A stretch of DNA of 64,000 nt from Archangium lansingense (GTDB lineage Bacteria > Myxococcota > Myxococcia > Myxococcales > Myxococcaceae), in assembly GCF_026626635.1 (NCBI RefSeq), contig NZ_JAPNKA010000001.1:5456001-5520000 (forward strand). The letters run 5' to 3'. Below are positions 8,264 to 16,369 of the stretch, one piece after another; the stretch's first letter is position 1, and each line of letters begins with the position of its first letter. Made by a program: the position numbers and the translations under genes. The notes under the pieces were generated by a model, which saw nothing but the letters and a program-made list of their open reading frames with translations, was not told the DNA's origin and ran no database searches.

Positions 8264-9019
8264 CTACGGCATTTTGAGGCTCACCTGGAAGTTGTAGGTC
8301 ACGCTGACGGCCCTGCCCTGGTACGTCACCGGGCGGTAGTGGCGGCTCGTCAGGGACTCGAGCACCGCTTCGTCCATGTAGGGCAGTCCCTTGATGATGC
8401 GGCACTTCTCGACGTTGCCCTCGCGGGTGATGGTGCACTTGGCGATGACGACGCCACTGACGCGGGCCCGGGCCGCCTCGAGGGTGTACTGCAGCGGCAC
8501 GCCGGTGGAGACGATCTGCGGGGGAGTCATGCCGGCGCCGAACGGGAGCACCTCCTCACCGGTCCCCTGGACGTTGCCGTTGCCCAGCATTGCGTTGGCG
8601 ATGTACGTGGCGCCAGCGACACCGCCCGTCTCGACGCCATCGGGATGGCTGCCGGGGACGTAGGGCAGGTCATTGGTCTCGGGCTCGGTGTCCTCCGGGG
8701 GCGGAGTCTCAACGGCCGGCTGGGTCTCCGGAGGCGGGGGCGGGATGTTCCTGGGCTGGACCAGCTCGGTCTTGGGCTTTCTGGGCTTGGCGGGCGTGGC
8801 CGGGGTGACCTTGGGCGGAATCGGGTTTCCCTTGGGCGGCTGTGGGATGCCACGGATCATCGTGATCTCGGTGGGCTCCTTCTGGATCTGCTCCACCGCT
8901 CTGCCCGACAGACCCAGGGCTCCGGCGAACACACCCGCATGCACCATCAAGGACACCCACATCCCCGTCCCGAACCGACCCGCGCTCAATCCTGGCTGAT
9001 TGATGACCGACTGGAACAC
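8264..9019 (-). CDS. tonB: TonB-family energy transducer
   Basis: 251 aa. One N-terminal membrane helix (MWVSLMVHAGVFAGALGL), a proline/lysine-rich periplasmic spacer (PPKGNPIPPKV through PPPPPETQPAVETPPPEDTEP), and a C-terminal TonB domain (VSGVVIAKCTITREGNVEKC through SRHYRPVTYQGRAVSVTYNF). It transmits ExbB/ExbD energy to outer-membrane receptors. The open frame begins at a TTG (9049), but GTG 9019 is preceded by AGGAGG at eight bases and is the better start. It sits directly downstream of the two-component genes and carries upstream the same 42-bp module as exbB. Confidence 0.9.
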   Translation of the reverse strand: MFQSVINQPGLSAGRFGTGMWVSLMVHAGVFAGALGLSGRAVEQIQKEPTEITMIRGIPQPPKGNPIPPKVTPATPAKPRKPKTELVQPRNIPPPPPETQPAVETPPPEDTEPETNDLPYVPGSHPDGVETGGVAGATYIANAMLGNGNVQGTGEEVLPFGAGMTPPQIVSTGVPLQYTLEAARARVSGVVIAKCTITREGNVEKCRIIKGLPYMDEAVLESLTSRHYRPVTYQGRAVSVTYNFQVSLKMP

Positions 9020-9072
9020 TTGGACTCCCTCCTGGCTGACACTGATCAACTTACGGAGTCAGGGAGGGTCGG

Positions 9073-9114
9073 TGGCCTTGGGTCGGCCATCTCTTCGTCA
9101 TGGTTTTGTCATGG
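9073..9114 (-). promoter_or_regulatory. Conserved regulatory module upstream of tonB (copy 2)
   Basis: Inverted repeat TGGCC-N7-GGCCA at 9073-9089, then direct repeat GTCATGG-TTTT-GTCATGG at 9097-9114. Spacing between all elements equals that of the exbB copy. The right half overlaps the last codons and stop of the response regulator gene, so here the module is part coding. The two GTCATGG heptamers are perfect in this copy. A regulator of the OmpR/PhoB class would be expected to bind the direct repeat; the product of the adjacent gene is the obvious candidate. Confidence 0.65.
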
Positions 9115-9823
9115 ACTCCAGCTCCATGCGGTACCCCACCCCCCGGATGGTGTGAATGGTGAAGGAGGAGGCACTCGTCCAGCCGAGTTTCTTCTTCAGG
9201 TTGGAGACGAAGTTGTCCACGGTGCGCGGGTCCACGATGACGTCTCGGCCCCACACGGCGTCGAGGATCTCCCCCCGGGGCAGGGCCCGGTCGCGGTGCT
9301 TGAGCAGGAAGGCGAGCAGATCGAACTCCGTGCGCGTGAGGTCGATGACGCTCCCATCGATCCGCGAGAGGGTGCGCTTGCCCAGGTCCAGCGAGAAGCC
9401 GCCGAAGGACATGACGGACGGCGGCGCGCCACCGGCCCGCCGCACCAGCGCCCCCACCCGGGCGAGCAGCTCGCGCAGCCGGTAGGGCTTGGTGAGGTAG
9501 TCCTGCGCGCCGGCGTCGAAGCCGCGGACGATGTCGTCCTCGAGCGAGCGCGCGGTGAGCATCAGCACCATGGACTGGACGCCGCTGGCGCGCAGCCGCC
9601 GGCAGAAGGAGTAGCCATCCTCGCCCGGGAGCATGACGTCGAGGACGAGCAAGTCGTAGGTGCGCGAGCGCAGCAGCGGCTCGGCCTCCTGGGTGTGCGA
9701 GGCCACGGTCACCTCGTACCCCTCGTCCTGGAGGTTGTCGCGCAGGCCAATCCTCAGGTTCGCGTCGTCCTCGACGACGAGGATGGAGGGGCGGGCGTTA
9801 GGAGGGCTGCTCGGGGCGTTCAT
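9098..9823 (-). CDS. OmpR/PhoB-family response regulator
   Basis: 241 aa. The receiver domain (residues 12-125) has the acidic pair in LVVEDDANL, the phospho-acceptor aspartate in LLVLDVMLPGEDG, and the conserved lysine in DYLTKPYRLREL. The C-terminal winged helix (about 145-235) has the family signature LTRTEFDLLAFLLKHRDRALPR...VDPRTVDNFVSNLKKKLG...IHTIRGVGYRME. ATG 9823 lies inside the 3' end of the histidine kinase gene (26-bp overlap), so the pair is co-translated when the kinase frame is intact. Downstream is tonB, whose control module overlaps the end of this gene. Confidence 0.93.
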   Translation of the reverse strand: MNAPSSPPNARPSILVVEDDANLRIGLRDNLQDEGYEVTVASHTQEAEPLLRSRTYDLLVLDVMLPGEDGYSFCRRLRASGVQSMVLMLTARSLEDDIVRGFDAGAQDYLTKPYRLRELLARVGALVRRAGGAPPSVMSFGGFSLDLGKRTLSRIDGSVIDLTRTEFDLLAFLLKHRDRALPRGEILDAVWGRDVIVDPRTVDNFVSNLKKKLGWTSASSFTIHTIRGVGYRMELESMTKP

Positions 9824-11650
9824 GGCGGGGTTCGTGGAAGAGCAGGGAGAAGGTGGTGCCCTGGGGGCTGGAATTATCGATGGAGATGCGGCCCCCGTGG
9901 AGGGCCATGATCTTCCGGCACAGCGCGAGTCCGATGCCACTGCCGTGGACCTCGGAGCCCTGGGAGCCCAGCCGGTAGAAGTCGCGGAAGACGTTCTCCC
10001 ACTCGGCCTCGGGGATGCCGATGCCGTTGTCGCTGAAGAGCACCACGCAGCCATGGCCCTGATGAGGGTAGGCGCGGATGGTGAGCTCCACGGGGTTGCG
10101 GCGGTTATAGGCGCAGGAGTTGCGGGCGAGGTTGATGAACAGCAGGCGCATCAGGGAGGGGTCTACCTCGAGCTCCACATCCCCCACGTCGGCGGTGAGC
10201 TGGACGGGGACGGCGGTGTTGCCCACCAGGTCCGAGCGGAGCATGCCGATCAGCTCATCCAGCTTGATGCGGGCGGGCTTGAGCTGCCAGCGGCCCTTGT
10301 CGATGCGGTTGAAGGACAGGATGTTCTCGACGAGGAAGTGCAGCCCGTCGGCGGCCTGGATGATGCGCTCGGGGTAGTCGCGCATCTCGGGGAGCTTGGA
10401 GAGCTTGCGCTCCATCGTCTCGGCCAGCAGGCGGATGGAGGCCAGGGGGGTGCGCAGCTCGTGGGAGACGGTGGCCACGAAGTCGCTCTTGAGCTCGACG
10501 TACGGTAGCGGCCGTGCTGGGCCACCACCGCCATCACCACGATGGCCATCGCGAGCGCGCCGCAGGTGGCCACCAGCAGCGTCTTCAACCCGTAGCGCTG
10601 CTCGATGGCGTTCTCGGCGGCGGTCCACTGGGGGACGGACACCTCCAGTTGCAGGGACTCCAAGGGCAGCACGGCGTTGGGTTCCCTCAGCCGGACCTGG
10701 CCGTTCAGGCCGAAGTGGCCGCGCTGGCGCATGTCCCGGGCCAGGTCACGCAGGAGCGCGTCGAGGTCCACGGCGATGCCGCGCACCAGCTCCTCCCCCT
10801 TCGGCTCCACATACCAGCGCTCGCCGATGAGGGTGGGACCGGGGAGGCCCTCGGGCAGTACCAGCATGCCGGCTCCGGCCTCGCGGGCACGTGCCAGGAA
10901 GTCCTCGGAGGGCTCGCCGAGCGCGGTGCTCACCTGGATGGCATGGACGAGCAGGAAGTTGAAGTCGGGCTGGGTGAAGCGCCAGCGCTCGCGCAGGAGA
11001 TCTCTCTGCAGGCCCGCGGAGCGCTCGATGCCGCCGAAGTCCTCGGGGAGCCCCTCGCGCAGCAGCGCGCGGACGAGCGGTGGGGTGGCCTCGCCGCGCT
11101 GGAGTCGCTCCAACATGAGGAGGACGAAGGGGAGCTCCTGCTCGGGCGGGAGGGGGTTCTCCGCGTGGTAGCGCAGCAGGTCCTCGGCGAGCGCATGGGC
11201 GCGGGCGGGGCGGCCATTGTCGAGCGCCGCCTCCACCGCGCGAAGGCGGACGAGCCGCTCACGCCAGGGCTCAACCGGGGTCCCCTCGGCGATGGCCTTG
11301 GCGAGCTCGCGGTAGTGGCGTCGGGCGATGGCGCGCGAGCCGGGGGCCGAGCGGGTGAGGCGGGGCAGGAACTGGTGGCCGCGGAACTGGAGGAAGAAGC
11401 CCTCGCCCGGGGTGAGCGGATCTCCCATGGCGGCGTGGACGGCGGCGAGGCTGCCCTCGAGCTGTTTACCGAGCATGTGCCGCAGGGCCTGGTTGGCGTA
11501 TTCCTCGAGCGCGATGCGGCGGGAGCGGAGCTGCGCGTGGGCGTCCTCGCGCTCCTGGGCGAAGATGCGCTGGAGGCTCACCAGCCCCCAGGTGAGGGCG
11601 AGGAGGCCGCATCCGAGGGCGACGAGGGTAGGGAGGAGCCGGCGCAGCAT
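9798..11650 (-). pseudogene. Sensor histidine kinase, split by a one-base frameshift
   Basis: Two frames together make one typical kinase. The first (from ATG 11650) encodes a membrane helix (LVALGCGLLALTWGLVSL), a long sensor region and a second helix (TLLVATCGALAMAIVVMAVVAQ). Near 10500 homology jumps to another frame, which carries the H-box VSHELRTPLASIRLLAE with the phospho-accepting histidine, then the N-box (NLARNSCAYNRRN) and the G1/G2 boxes (DNGIGIPEAEW, GSGIGLALC). Reading through needs one extra base, giving about R-Y-R-Y-V-E-L-K at the join. No homopolymer lies at the break, so either a true mutation or a sequence error is possible. As written, membrane and catalytic halves are not in one protein. 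Confidence 0.8.
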
Positions 11651-11742
11651 GGGGGCCCGAGGGCCGCACGCATTATACGTGCACGAGCGCGAGGTGGGTC
11701 AGTCATCGTGCGGACCTGCGGGCGCTCGGTGGCCTGGCCGCC
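11303..11742 (+). repeat. Left direct repeat flanking the toxin-immunity cassette (parent copy)
   Basis: The 5' part of the histidine kinase gene plus about 90 bp upstream. Blocks of it recur in the same orientation at 13679-13990 with near identity. The parent copy is intact and coding; the other is shortened internally. The pair encloses the toxin and immunity genes. Confidence 0.85.
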
Positions 11743-11772
11743 GTGGGGAGGGGAGGGTGGGAAAAGCCCCGC

Positions 11773-12129
11773 CTATTCAGGATCCAAGGCCCATGTGCCT
11801 TCCTCCCAATGTTTCAAGGTCATGATCGCACCAATCGCCGCCAATCCGTCTCCGCTGGCGGCTGCCTTTAGCACTGCCATGGCTTCCGCTGTCCGGTAGC
11901 GAAGCAGAAACGCCGCGGCCTTGACCCGAACATCCGGGCGAGGGTGATGTAGCAGGACGGTGAGCGCACCGCGTCCGGCATCGCCTTCCGAGCGCAATTT
12001 CTTGAGCGCGGAGATGTAACGATTGGCGTGCTTGTTTCCGGACTTGGCGTCTCCTCTCTTTATTGCTTCTGTTTGTGCGGCCACATTCTCCGCAAATTCC
12101 TCTACAAGTTTTTTCAGATCCCTTACCAC
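11773..12129 (-). CDS. Probable immunity protein (DUF2019/SitI-like, HEAT-like helices)
   Basis: 118 aa from GTG 12129, which overlaps the toxin stop (GTGGTAA), so toxin and immunity protein are translated in step. All-helical: VVRDLKKLVEEFAENV..., then LKKLRSEGDAGRGALTVLLHHPRPDVRVKAAAFLLRYRTAEAMAVLKAAASG, which reads as two or three HEAT-like repeats, as in the DUF2019 family. The protein has no signal peptide and should stay in the cytoplasm, where a nuclease toxin would act. Its position immediately after a lipoprotein toxin is the arrangement of SitA-SitI pairs of Myxococcus xanthus. A start at ATG 12204 is less likely, as it would overlap the toxin by 80 bp. Confidence 0.65.
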   Translation of the reverse strand: MVRDLKKLVEEFAENVAAQTEAIKRGDAKSGNKHANRYISALKKLRSEGDAGRGALTVLLHHPRPDVRVKAAAFLLRYRTAEAMAVLKAAASGDGLAAIGAIMTLKHWEEGTWALDPE

Positions 12130-13577
12130 TCTCCACCCCTGAGCTTCCTGATGACAAGCAGCCCGAACGAGCGCTGTGCTTCGTAGCTCTGCGCTCTGAT
12201 CCACTCTCGCACCGTCAGGCCATATGAACCGGTAATGTCGAAATTCTTTGAGGAGTAGAACGCGCTTACTCTCTCATGCAGGCTCTTTTCCAGCGGAATC
12301 ACGTTCTCGGTATTGTGAAGAGCCTCGGCACCGAAGCGCTTGAGATTGAACTTGTGTTTCTCGACAAGGTGATGCCACTCCTGCCCATCGCCAGCCTTGC
12401 CCATGTGACGCTTGAAGGCTCTGAACGAGTTGAATGCACGGTGCCCACCAGGGAGAAGTCTGCCGCCTTTCGTACTCTCCTCGGGCTTTAGTGCAGACCG
12501 CCCGCCTCCATTCCGGGAAGTCATGGACACGGCATTGACTGGCAGGACGATACGGATCGTGCCCTCGTTCACGGAAACAAAGGCTCTCTCGGCACCGGTT
12601 GCTGCATCCATCAGGCGAAGCCCGGTGTTGGTCTCGATTGTGCGCGAGGCTTGCCCAAAGCCCGGCAGCTTTGGCCCTTTTGACACGAGCGCCGCCGTTT
12701 CACCTAACGTCGCCGTCGCCACCATGACGAGAATTCGCACGCTATTGGGACCGATGACTCTGCCGAACCTGTCACCCACCTCCCGCAACTCCTCAAAGCT
12801 GGAAGCTTGCGGCGCATCTTGGTAAAGCTGCGCATAGGCGCGCAGCAGATCGAAGAACTCCCATCCGAGATAGCCCCACATGAGCACGGAGAATGCGAGC
12901 GCGACACCCTTCGTGACGGGCTCAGGCGCGAGCAACAGCGCCATGTAGGCTGTAATCGTGAAGCTGAGAGTAGCGAGTACCCGCGTAGGGTTGCGCATGG
13001 CCCGCACTTCCGCATCCACGCCCTCCAGGGCGGGCCTCACTGCCAGGGCAAGTGCAATGCTGCGCTTATCGTTGTCTTGCAGATGGGGCCCATCATCGAA
13101 CAACGTCAGGCAGTCGCCAGGAGTTCCACGTTGCTCGCAAAATTTCCCATAGGCCTGGGCCATGTCTGATCGCCACGCTTCGCCACTCACAGGCACGGAC
13201 GTTAACGCCAGCTTCCGGCCGACGTACAACGGGGGGCAGGCGGTGGATATCCGCAGCGGAACGTGAAGCCAGAACGTTGTCAGGGCAGCCTTGAGCTCGG
13301 GGTCACTGACCCTCACCGGTCGAAAGTCCGTGGGCAGGTTGGAAAAGATGGCTTCGCCCCCGCCAGTGTCTTCTTCTTCGGCTTCTGCCTCCAGCGTCCA
13401 CGCCTCGGGGGAGTCCTCGGAAGTGGGTAGGCTGTAACCGTAGGCCGTCATCCCTCCGCCCGAGGGTGAGCCCGTTGCGCACGCGGTAAGCAGCATCAGT
13501 GCCGCCATGGCGAGCGCGCCTGCGAGCAAAGGGCGCCGTTTGCCGACGGGGCGCGAACTGAAGGTGCGGTTGGACAT
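12123..13577 (-). CDS. SitA-like polymorphic toxin lipoprotein with WHH/HNH-type nuclease C-terminus
   Basis: 484 aa. Signal peptide with lipobox (MAALMLLTAC) gives a lipidated N-terminus. The middle has an acidic low-complexity stretch (EAEAEEEDTGGG), a conserved-looking region (FRPVRVSDPELKAALTTFWL) and two hydrophobic helices near residues 205-245 (VLATLSFTITAYMALLLAP; VALAFSVLMWGYLGWEFF). The C-terminal 90 residues carry GQEWHHLVEKHKFN...RFGAEALHNTENVIPLEKSLHERV, the pattern of WHH/HNH toxin nucleases. Known family: SitA lipoprotein toxins of Myxococcus xanthus, moved between sibling cells by TraAB outer-membrane exchange. Assignment to the SitA5-like group is inference from memory of the family. 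ATG 13577 has GGAGGGG upstream. The immunity gene follows. Confidence 0.72.
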   Translation of the reverse strand: MSNRTFSSRPVGKRRPLLAGALAMAALMLLTACATGSPSGGGMTAYGYSLPTSEDSPEAWTLEAEAEEEDTGGGEAIFSNLPTDFRPVRVSDPELKAALTTFWLHVPLRISTACPPLYVGRKLALTSVPVSGEAWRSDMAQAYGKFCEQRGTPGDCLTLFDDGPHLQDNDKRSIALALAVRPALEGVDAEVRAMRNPTRVLATLSFTITAYMALLLAPEPVTKGVALAFSVLMWGYLGWEFFDLLRAYAQLYQDAPQASSFEELREVGDRFGRVIGPNSVRILVMVATATLGETAALVSKGPKLPGFGQASRTIETNTGLRLMDAATGAERAFVSVNEGTIRIVLPVNAVSMTSRNGGGRSALKPEESTKGGRLLPGGHRAFNSFRAFKRHMGKAGDGQEWHHLVEKHKFNLKRFGAEALHNTENVIPLEKSLHERVSAFYSSKNFDITGSYGLTVREWIRAQSYEAQRSFGLLVIRKLRGGEW

Positions 13578-13678
13578 TGCTGCACCCCTCCGGGTGAGTC
13601 GCCCGAGTTGGAAGCCAAGGCCGGCCGATTACAGGAAGTGACTGACGGCCGCGTCAAGCCGCCGGGTCTGGTGTTACC

Positions 13679-13990
13679 GAGCTCGCGGTAGTAGCCGGGG
13701 GCCGAGCGGGTGAGGCGGGGCAGGAACTGGTGGCCGCGGAACTGGAGGAAGAAGCCCTCGCCCGGAACGAGTGATCGCATGACCGGAATACGCACTCGCG
13801 CTCCTGGGCGAAGATGCGCTGGAGGCTCACCAGCCCCCAGGTGGGGCGAGGAGGCTGCATCCGAGGGCGAAGAAGGTGGGGAGGAGCCGGCGCAGCATGG
13901 GAGCCCGAGGGCCGCACGCACCATGCGTACACGAGCGCGAGGTGGGTCAGTCATCGCGCGGACCCTCGGGCGCTCGGTGGCCTGGCCGCC
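13679..13990 (+). repeat. Right direct repeat flanking the cassette (degraded copy)
   Basis: Matches 11303-11316, 11338-11410 and about 11545-11742 in order, with two internal deletions. The second deletion is filled by a foreign 33-bp piece (13764-13796). No open frame survives, so this is a non-coding relic of the histidine kinase 5' end. Between it and the endonuclease III gene (13991-14067) I see only a short G-rich spacer. Confidence 0.85.
13764..13796. repeat. 33-bp foreign segment, possible IS end remnant
   Basis: Replaces kinase sequence inside the degraded repeat. A 34-bp relative occurs at 62124-62157: both begin GGAACGAGTG and end CCGGAATACGCACT with a variable middle. The style (GATCGCATGACCGGAATACGCA) recalls the short repeated units at the ends of IS21-family elements, but that is from memory and unverified. 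Confidence 0.4.
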
Positions 13991-14067
13991 ATCCCGGTGG
14001 GAGACGATCGCCAGGAGGGGAGGGGATGCGAAGGTTGGAAGGGTGACTCCAGAAGTCGGACCCGCCC

Positions 14068-14841
14068 ATGCCATCTCTCCCGTTGTTTCCCGAGGCCCCG
14101 GCCGGACTGAGCGCGAAAGCTCTGCGGGCGCACGAGCGCCTGTGCGCCGAGTACGGCTGTCCCATCCCCTGGTTCCGCGCCCAGGATCCGCTCAGCGAGC
14201 TGGTCTCCGCGCTGCTGAGCCACCGCACGCGCAATGCCTCCACCGGCGCGGCATTTCGCCAGCTCCGCGCGCGCTTTCCCACTTGGGAGGCGGTGCGGGA
14301 CGCGCCCTGTGTGGAGGTCCAGGAGGCTATCGCCGAGGTGACCTGGCCGGAGCAGAAGGCGCCGCGCATCCAGCAGGTGCTGCGCCGCATCACCGAGCGG
14401 AGGGGAGGGGACCTGTCGCTGGATTTTCTCGGGGAGCTGCCGGTGCGCGAGGCGCGGGACTGGCTTGAGCAGTTGCCCGGAGTGGGGCCTAAGTCGAGCG
14501 CCGCGACGCTGCTGTTCAGCCGGTTGAGGAAGCCCGCGCTACCGGTGGACAGCCACCACCACCGGGTCGCGGTGCGGCTGGGGCTCATCCCGGAGAGCAC
14601 TGCGGTGGGGCCGGCCCACCGGCTGTTGGAGGAACAGCTCCCGCCCGACTGGGACGCGCAGCGCGTCTACGACAACCACGAGGCGCTGATGCTGCACGGG
14701 CAGCGGTGCTGCTTCTTCCGGGAGCCCGCGTGCCAGCGGTGCGTGGTGCTCGATCTGTGCCCCACGGGCCAGGCCCGGCTCGCGTCCCAGCAGGGGTCGA
14801 ATCCCGTTGGGGATACTGAAGAAGAAAACCCCCGCCCATGA
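14068..14841 (+). CDS. Endonuclease III / HhH-GPD family DNA glycosylase
   Basis: 257 aa base-excision repair enzyme that removes oxidised bases and nicks the abasic site. The helix-hairpin-helix LEQLPGVGPKSSAATLL contains the catalytic lysine position (GPK), and VDSHHHRVAVRLGL holds the catalytic aspartate. The C-terminal [4Fe-4S] loop CFFREPACQRCVVLDLC fits C-x6-C-x2-C-x5-C. About 45 residues longer than E. coli Nth, through an N-terminal extension (PLFPEAPAGLSAKALRAHE) and a charged tail. The segment LLSHRTRNAST differs from the usual LLSAQTTD, so substrate range may differ from classical Nth. Confidence 0.85.
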   Translation: MPSLPLFPEAPAGLSAKALRAHERLCAEYGCPIPWFRAQDPLSELVSALLSHRTRNASTGAAFRQLRARFPTWEAVRDAPCVEVQEAIAEVTWPEQKAPRIQQVLRRITERRGGDLSLDFLGELPVREARDWLEQLPGVGPKSSAATLLFSRLRKPALPVDSHHHRVAVRLGLIPESTAVGPAHRLLEEQLPPDWDAQRVYDNHEALMLHGQRCCFFREPACQRCVVLDLCPTGQARLASQQGSNPVGDTEEENPRP

Positions 14842-15015
14842 CTTGCGCTATGGATGGGAACTGCCTGGCCACTCACCCTCGGCAACGTGACCTTCCCGTG
14901 AGCCCTGACGCTCGGGAGCTTGTCGGATTCGCTGGGAAAGACGGACTCCGGTAGCGTGATTGTCCATCCGGACCCCACCGGGCATGCTGTGGACCCCCCC
15001 CACCGGAGTGCACAC

Positions 15016-15759
15016 ATGAACGGACTCGAAGGAAAGGTCGCCATCGTCACGGGAGCCTCGCGCGGTATTGGTGCGGGTATCGCTCGGAAGCTGGCGTCGC
15101 AAGGGGCGAAGGTTGTCATCAACTACACCCGCAACGAGGACGCAGCCCATCGGGTTGCCGCCGACATCCAGCGCGCCGGAGGTGAGGTACTCGTCGAGCG
15201 CGCGGACGTGGCCGACGAGTCTCAGGTACGGCAGCTCTTCGAGCGCACGGACGCGCGCTTCGGCCGCCTGGACATCCTGGTCAACAACGCGGGCATCCTC
15301 GAGGTGCGTCCACTCGACAGCATCGATCGGGCGCACTTCCAGCGCATCATGGACGTCAACCTCTGGGGCGTGGTGACCGCCAGCCAGCAGGCGGCACGGC
15401 GCCTGGGCCAGGGTGGCCGGATCATCAACATCACCTCGGCCTGCACCCGCTCTCCCTTTCCAGCGCTCGGCGTGTACGCGGCGAGCAAGGGAGCCGTCGA
15501 GGCGCTCACGCGCACCCTCGCGGCGGAGCTCGGACCACGGGGCATCACCGTCAATACCATCTTCGCAGGCATGGTGGAGACGGAGATGTCGGCGTTCGGC
15601 TCAGACGAGGCTCGCAACGCGGTGATCCAGGCCACCCCCCTGCGGCGCCCGGGCCAGCCCGAGGACATCGCGGACATCGTCGCCTTCCTCGCATCGGAGA
15701 GCAGCAACTGGGTCACCGGTCAGTCGCTTGGCGCCACGGGCGGCCTCATCATGTCGTGA
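15016..15759 (+). CDS. SDR-family NAD(P)-dependent oxidoreductase (FabG-like)
   Basis: 247-aa Rossmann enzyme. Cofactor loop TGASRGIGAGIARKL at residues 12-26, NNAG near residue 90, serine in INITSAC, and the catalytic tyrosine-lysine pair in YAASKGAVEAL. NYTRNEDAA after the second strand suggests NADPH preference. The tail NWVTGQSLGATGGLIMS fits a classical SDR of the 3-oxoacyl-ACP reductase type. ATG 15016 is chosen because homology starts there. No pathway genes flank it, so the substrate is unknown. Confidence 0.85.
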   Translation: MNGLEGKVAIVTGASRGIGAGIARKLASQGAKVVINYTRNEDAAHRVAADIQRAGGEVLVERADVADESQVRQLFERTDARFGRLDILVNNAGILEVRPLDSIDRAHFQRIMDVNLWGVVTASQQAARRLGQGGRIINITSACTRSPFPALGVYAASKGAVEALTRTLAAELGPRGITVNTIFAGMVETEMSAFGSDEARNAVIQATPLRRPGQPEDIADIVAFLASESSNWVTGQSLGATGGLIMS

Positions 15760-15794
15760 GCCCGTGACGGCTTCTGGGGGGGAGCCGAACGCCA

Positions 15795-16298
15795 TCACGC
15801 TGCATCGTGGAAGATGATGCCCACCGTGTGGCGCTGTCCCGAGCGCACGCGGCTGACCCCGTGCCGGAGGTTGACCCGGTACACCCCGCGCGTGCCTTGG
15901 ACCGGGCGGTGATGGACTGCGAAGACCACTGCGTCGCCCTGGCTCAGTGGCAGGACCATCGGTCGAGACTGCATCCGTGGACGCTGCTCCGTCATCACGA
16001 ACTCGCCGCCCGTGAAGTCGCGGGCGGGCTCGGACAGGAGAATGGCGACCTGGAGCGGGAAGACCTGCTCACCGTAGAGGTCCTGGTGCAGGCAGTTGTA
16101 GTCGTCCGCGCCGTATTGCAGCAGCAGGGGCGTCGGCCTGAGCTGGCCCGCGGCATGGCAGCGCTCGAGGAAACCCTCGTGCTCCTCCGGGTATTGGACC
16201 TCGATACCCATGGCTGTGTTCCCGCCGATGGCGAAACGGATCTCCATGTTCGCACCGCCGGCGCGGTACGTCGTGGGCGTCATGCCTGGAGCCGTCAT
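15795..16298 (-). pseudogene. 2OG-Fe(II) oxygenase, N-terminally truncated
   Basis: The C-terminal 130 residues look like an intact dioxygenase core: PLLLQYGADDYNCLHQDLYG with the H-x-D metal pair, SEPARDFTGGEFVMTEQRPR, and the distal histidine and 2-oxoglutarate arginine region in YRVNLRHGVSRVRSGQRH. Upstream of IEVQYPEEHEGFLERCH the sequence stops resembling the family, which normally has about 80 more residues. Candidate starts (16298, 16283, 16247) give only short unrelated N-termini. The gene was probably cut at its 5' end when the nuclease-protease pair arrived. A functional short form cannot be excluded. Confidence 0.6.
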
Positions 16299-16369
16299 GT
16301 CGTTCGCGGGGGGACCGGCGCAAACGCCACGGCTCGAGAGATAGAGGTCACCATCCGCCGGAGCCCGCT

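Noticed and set aside
9798..10628. Kinase catalytic half as a separate gene starting at 10628
   Set aside because: The first 40 codons of that frame are shadow sequence of the sensor half; the family needs the two halves joined.
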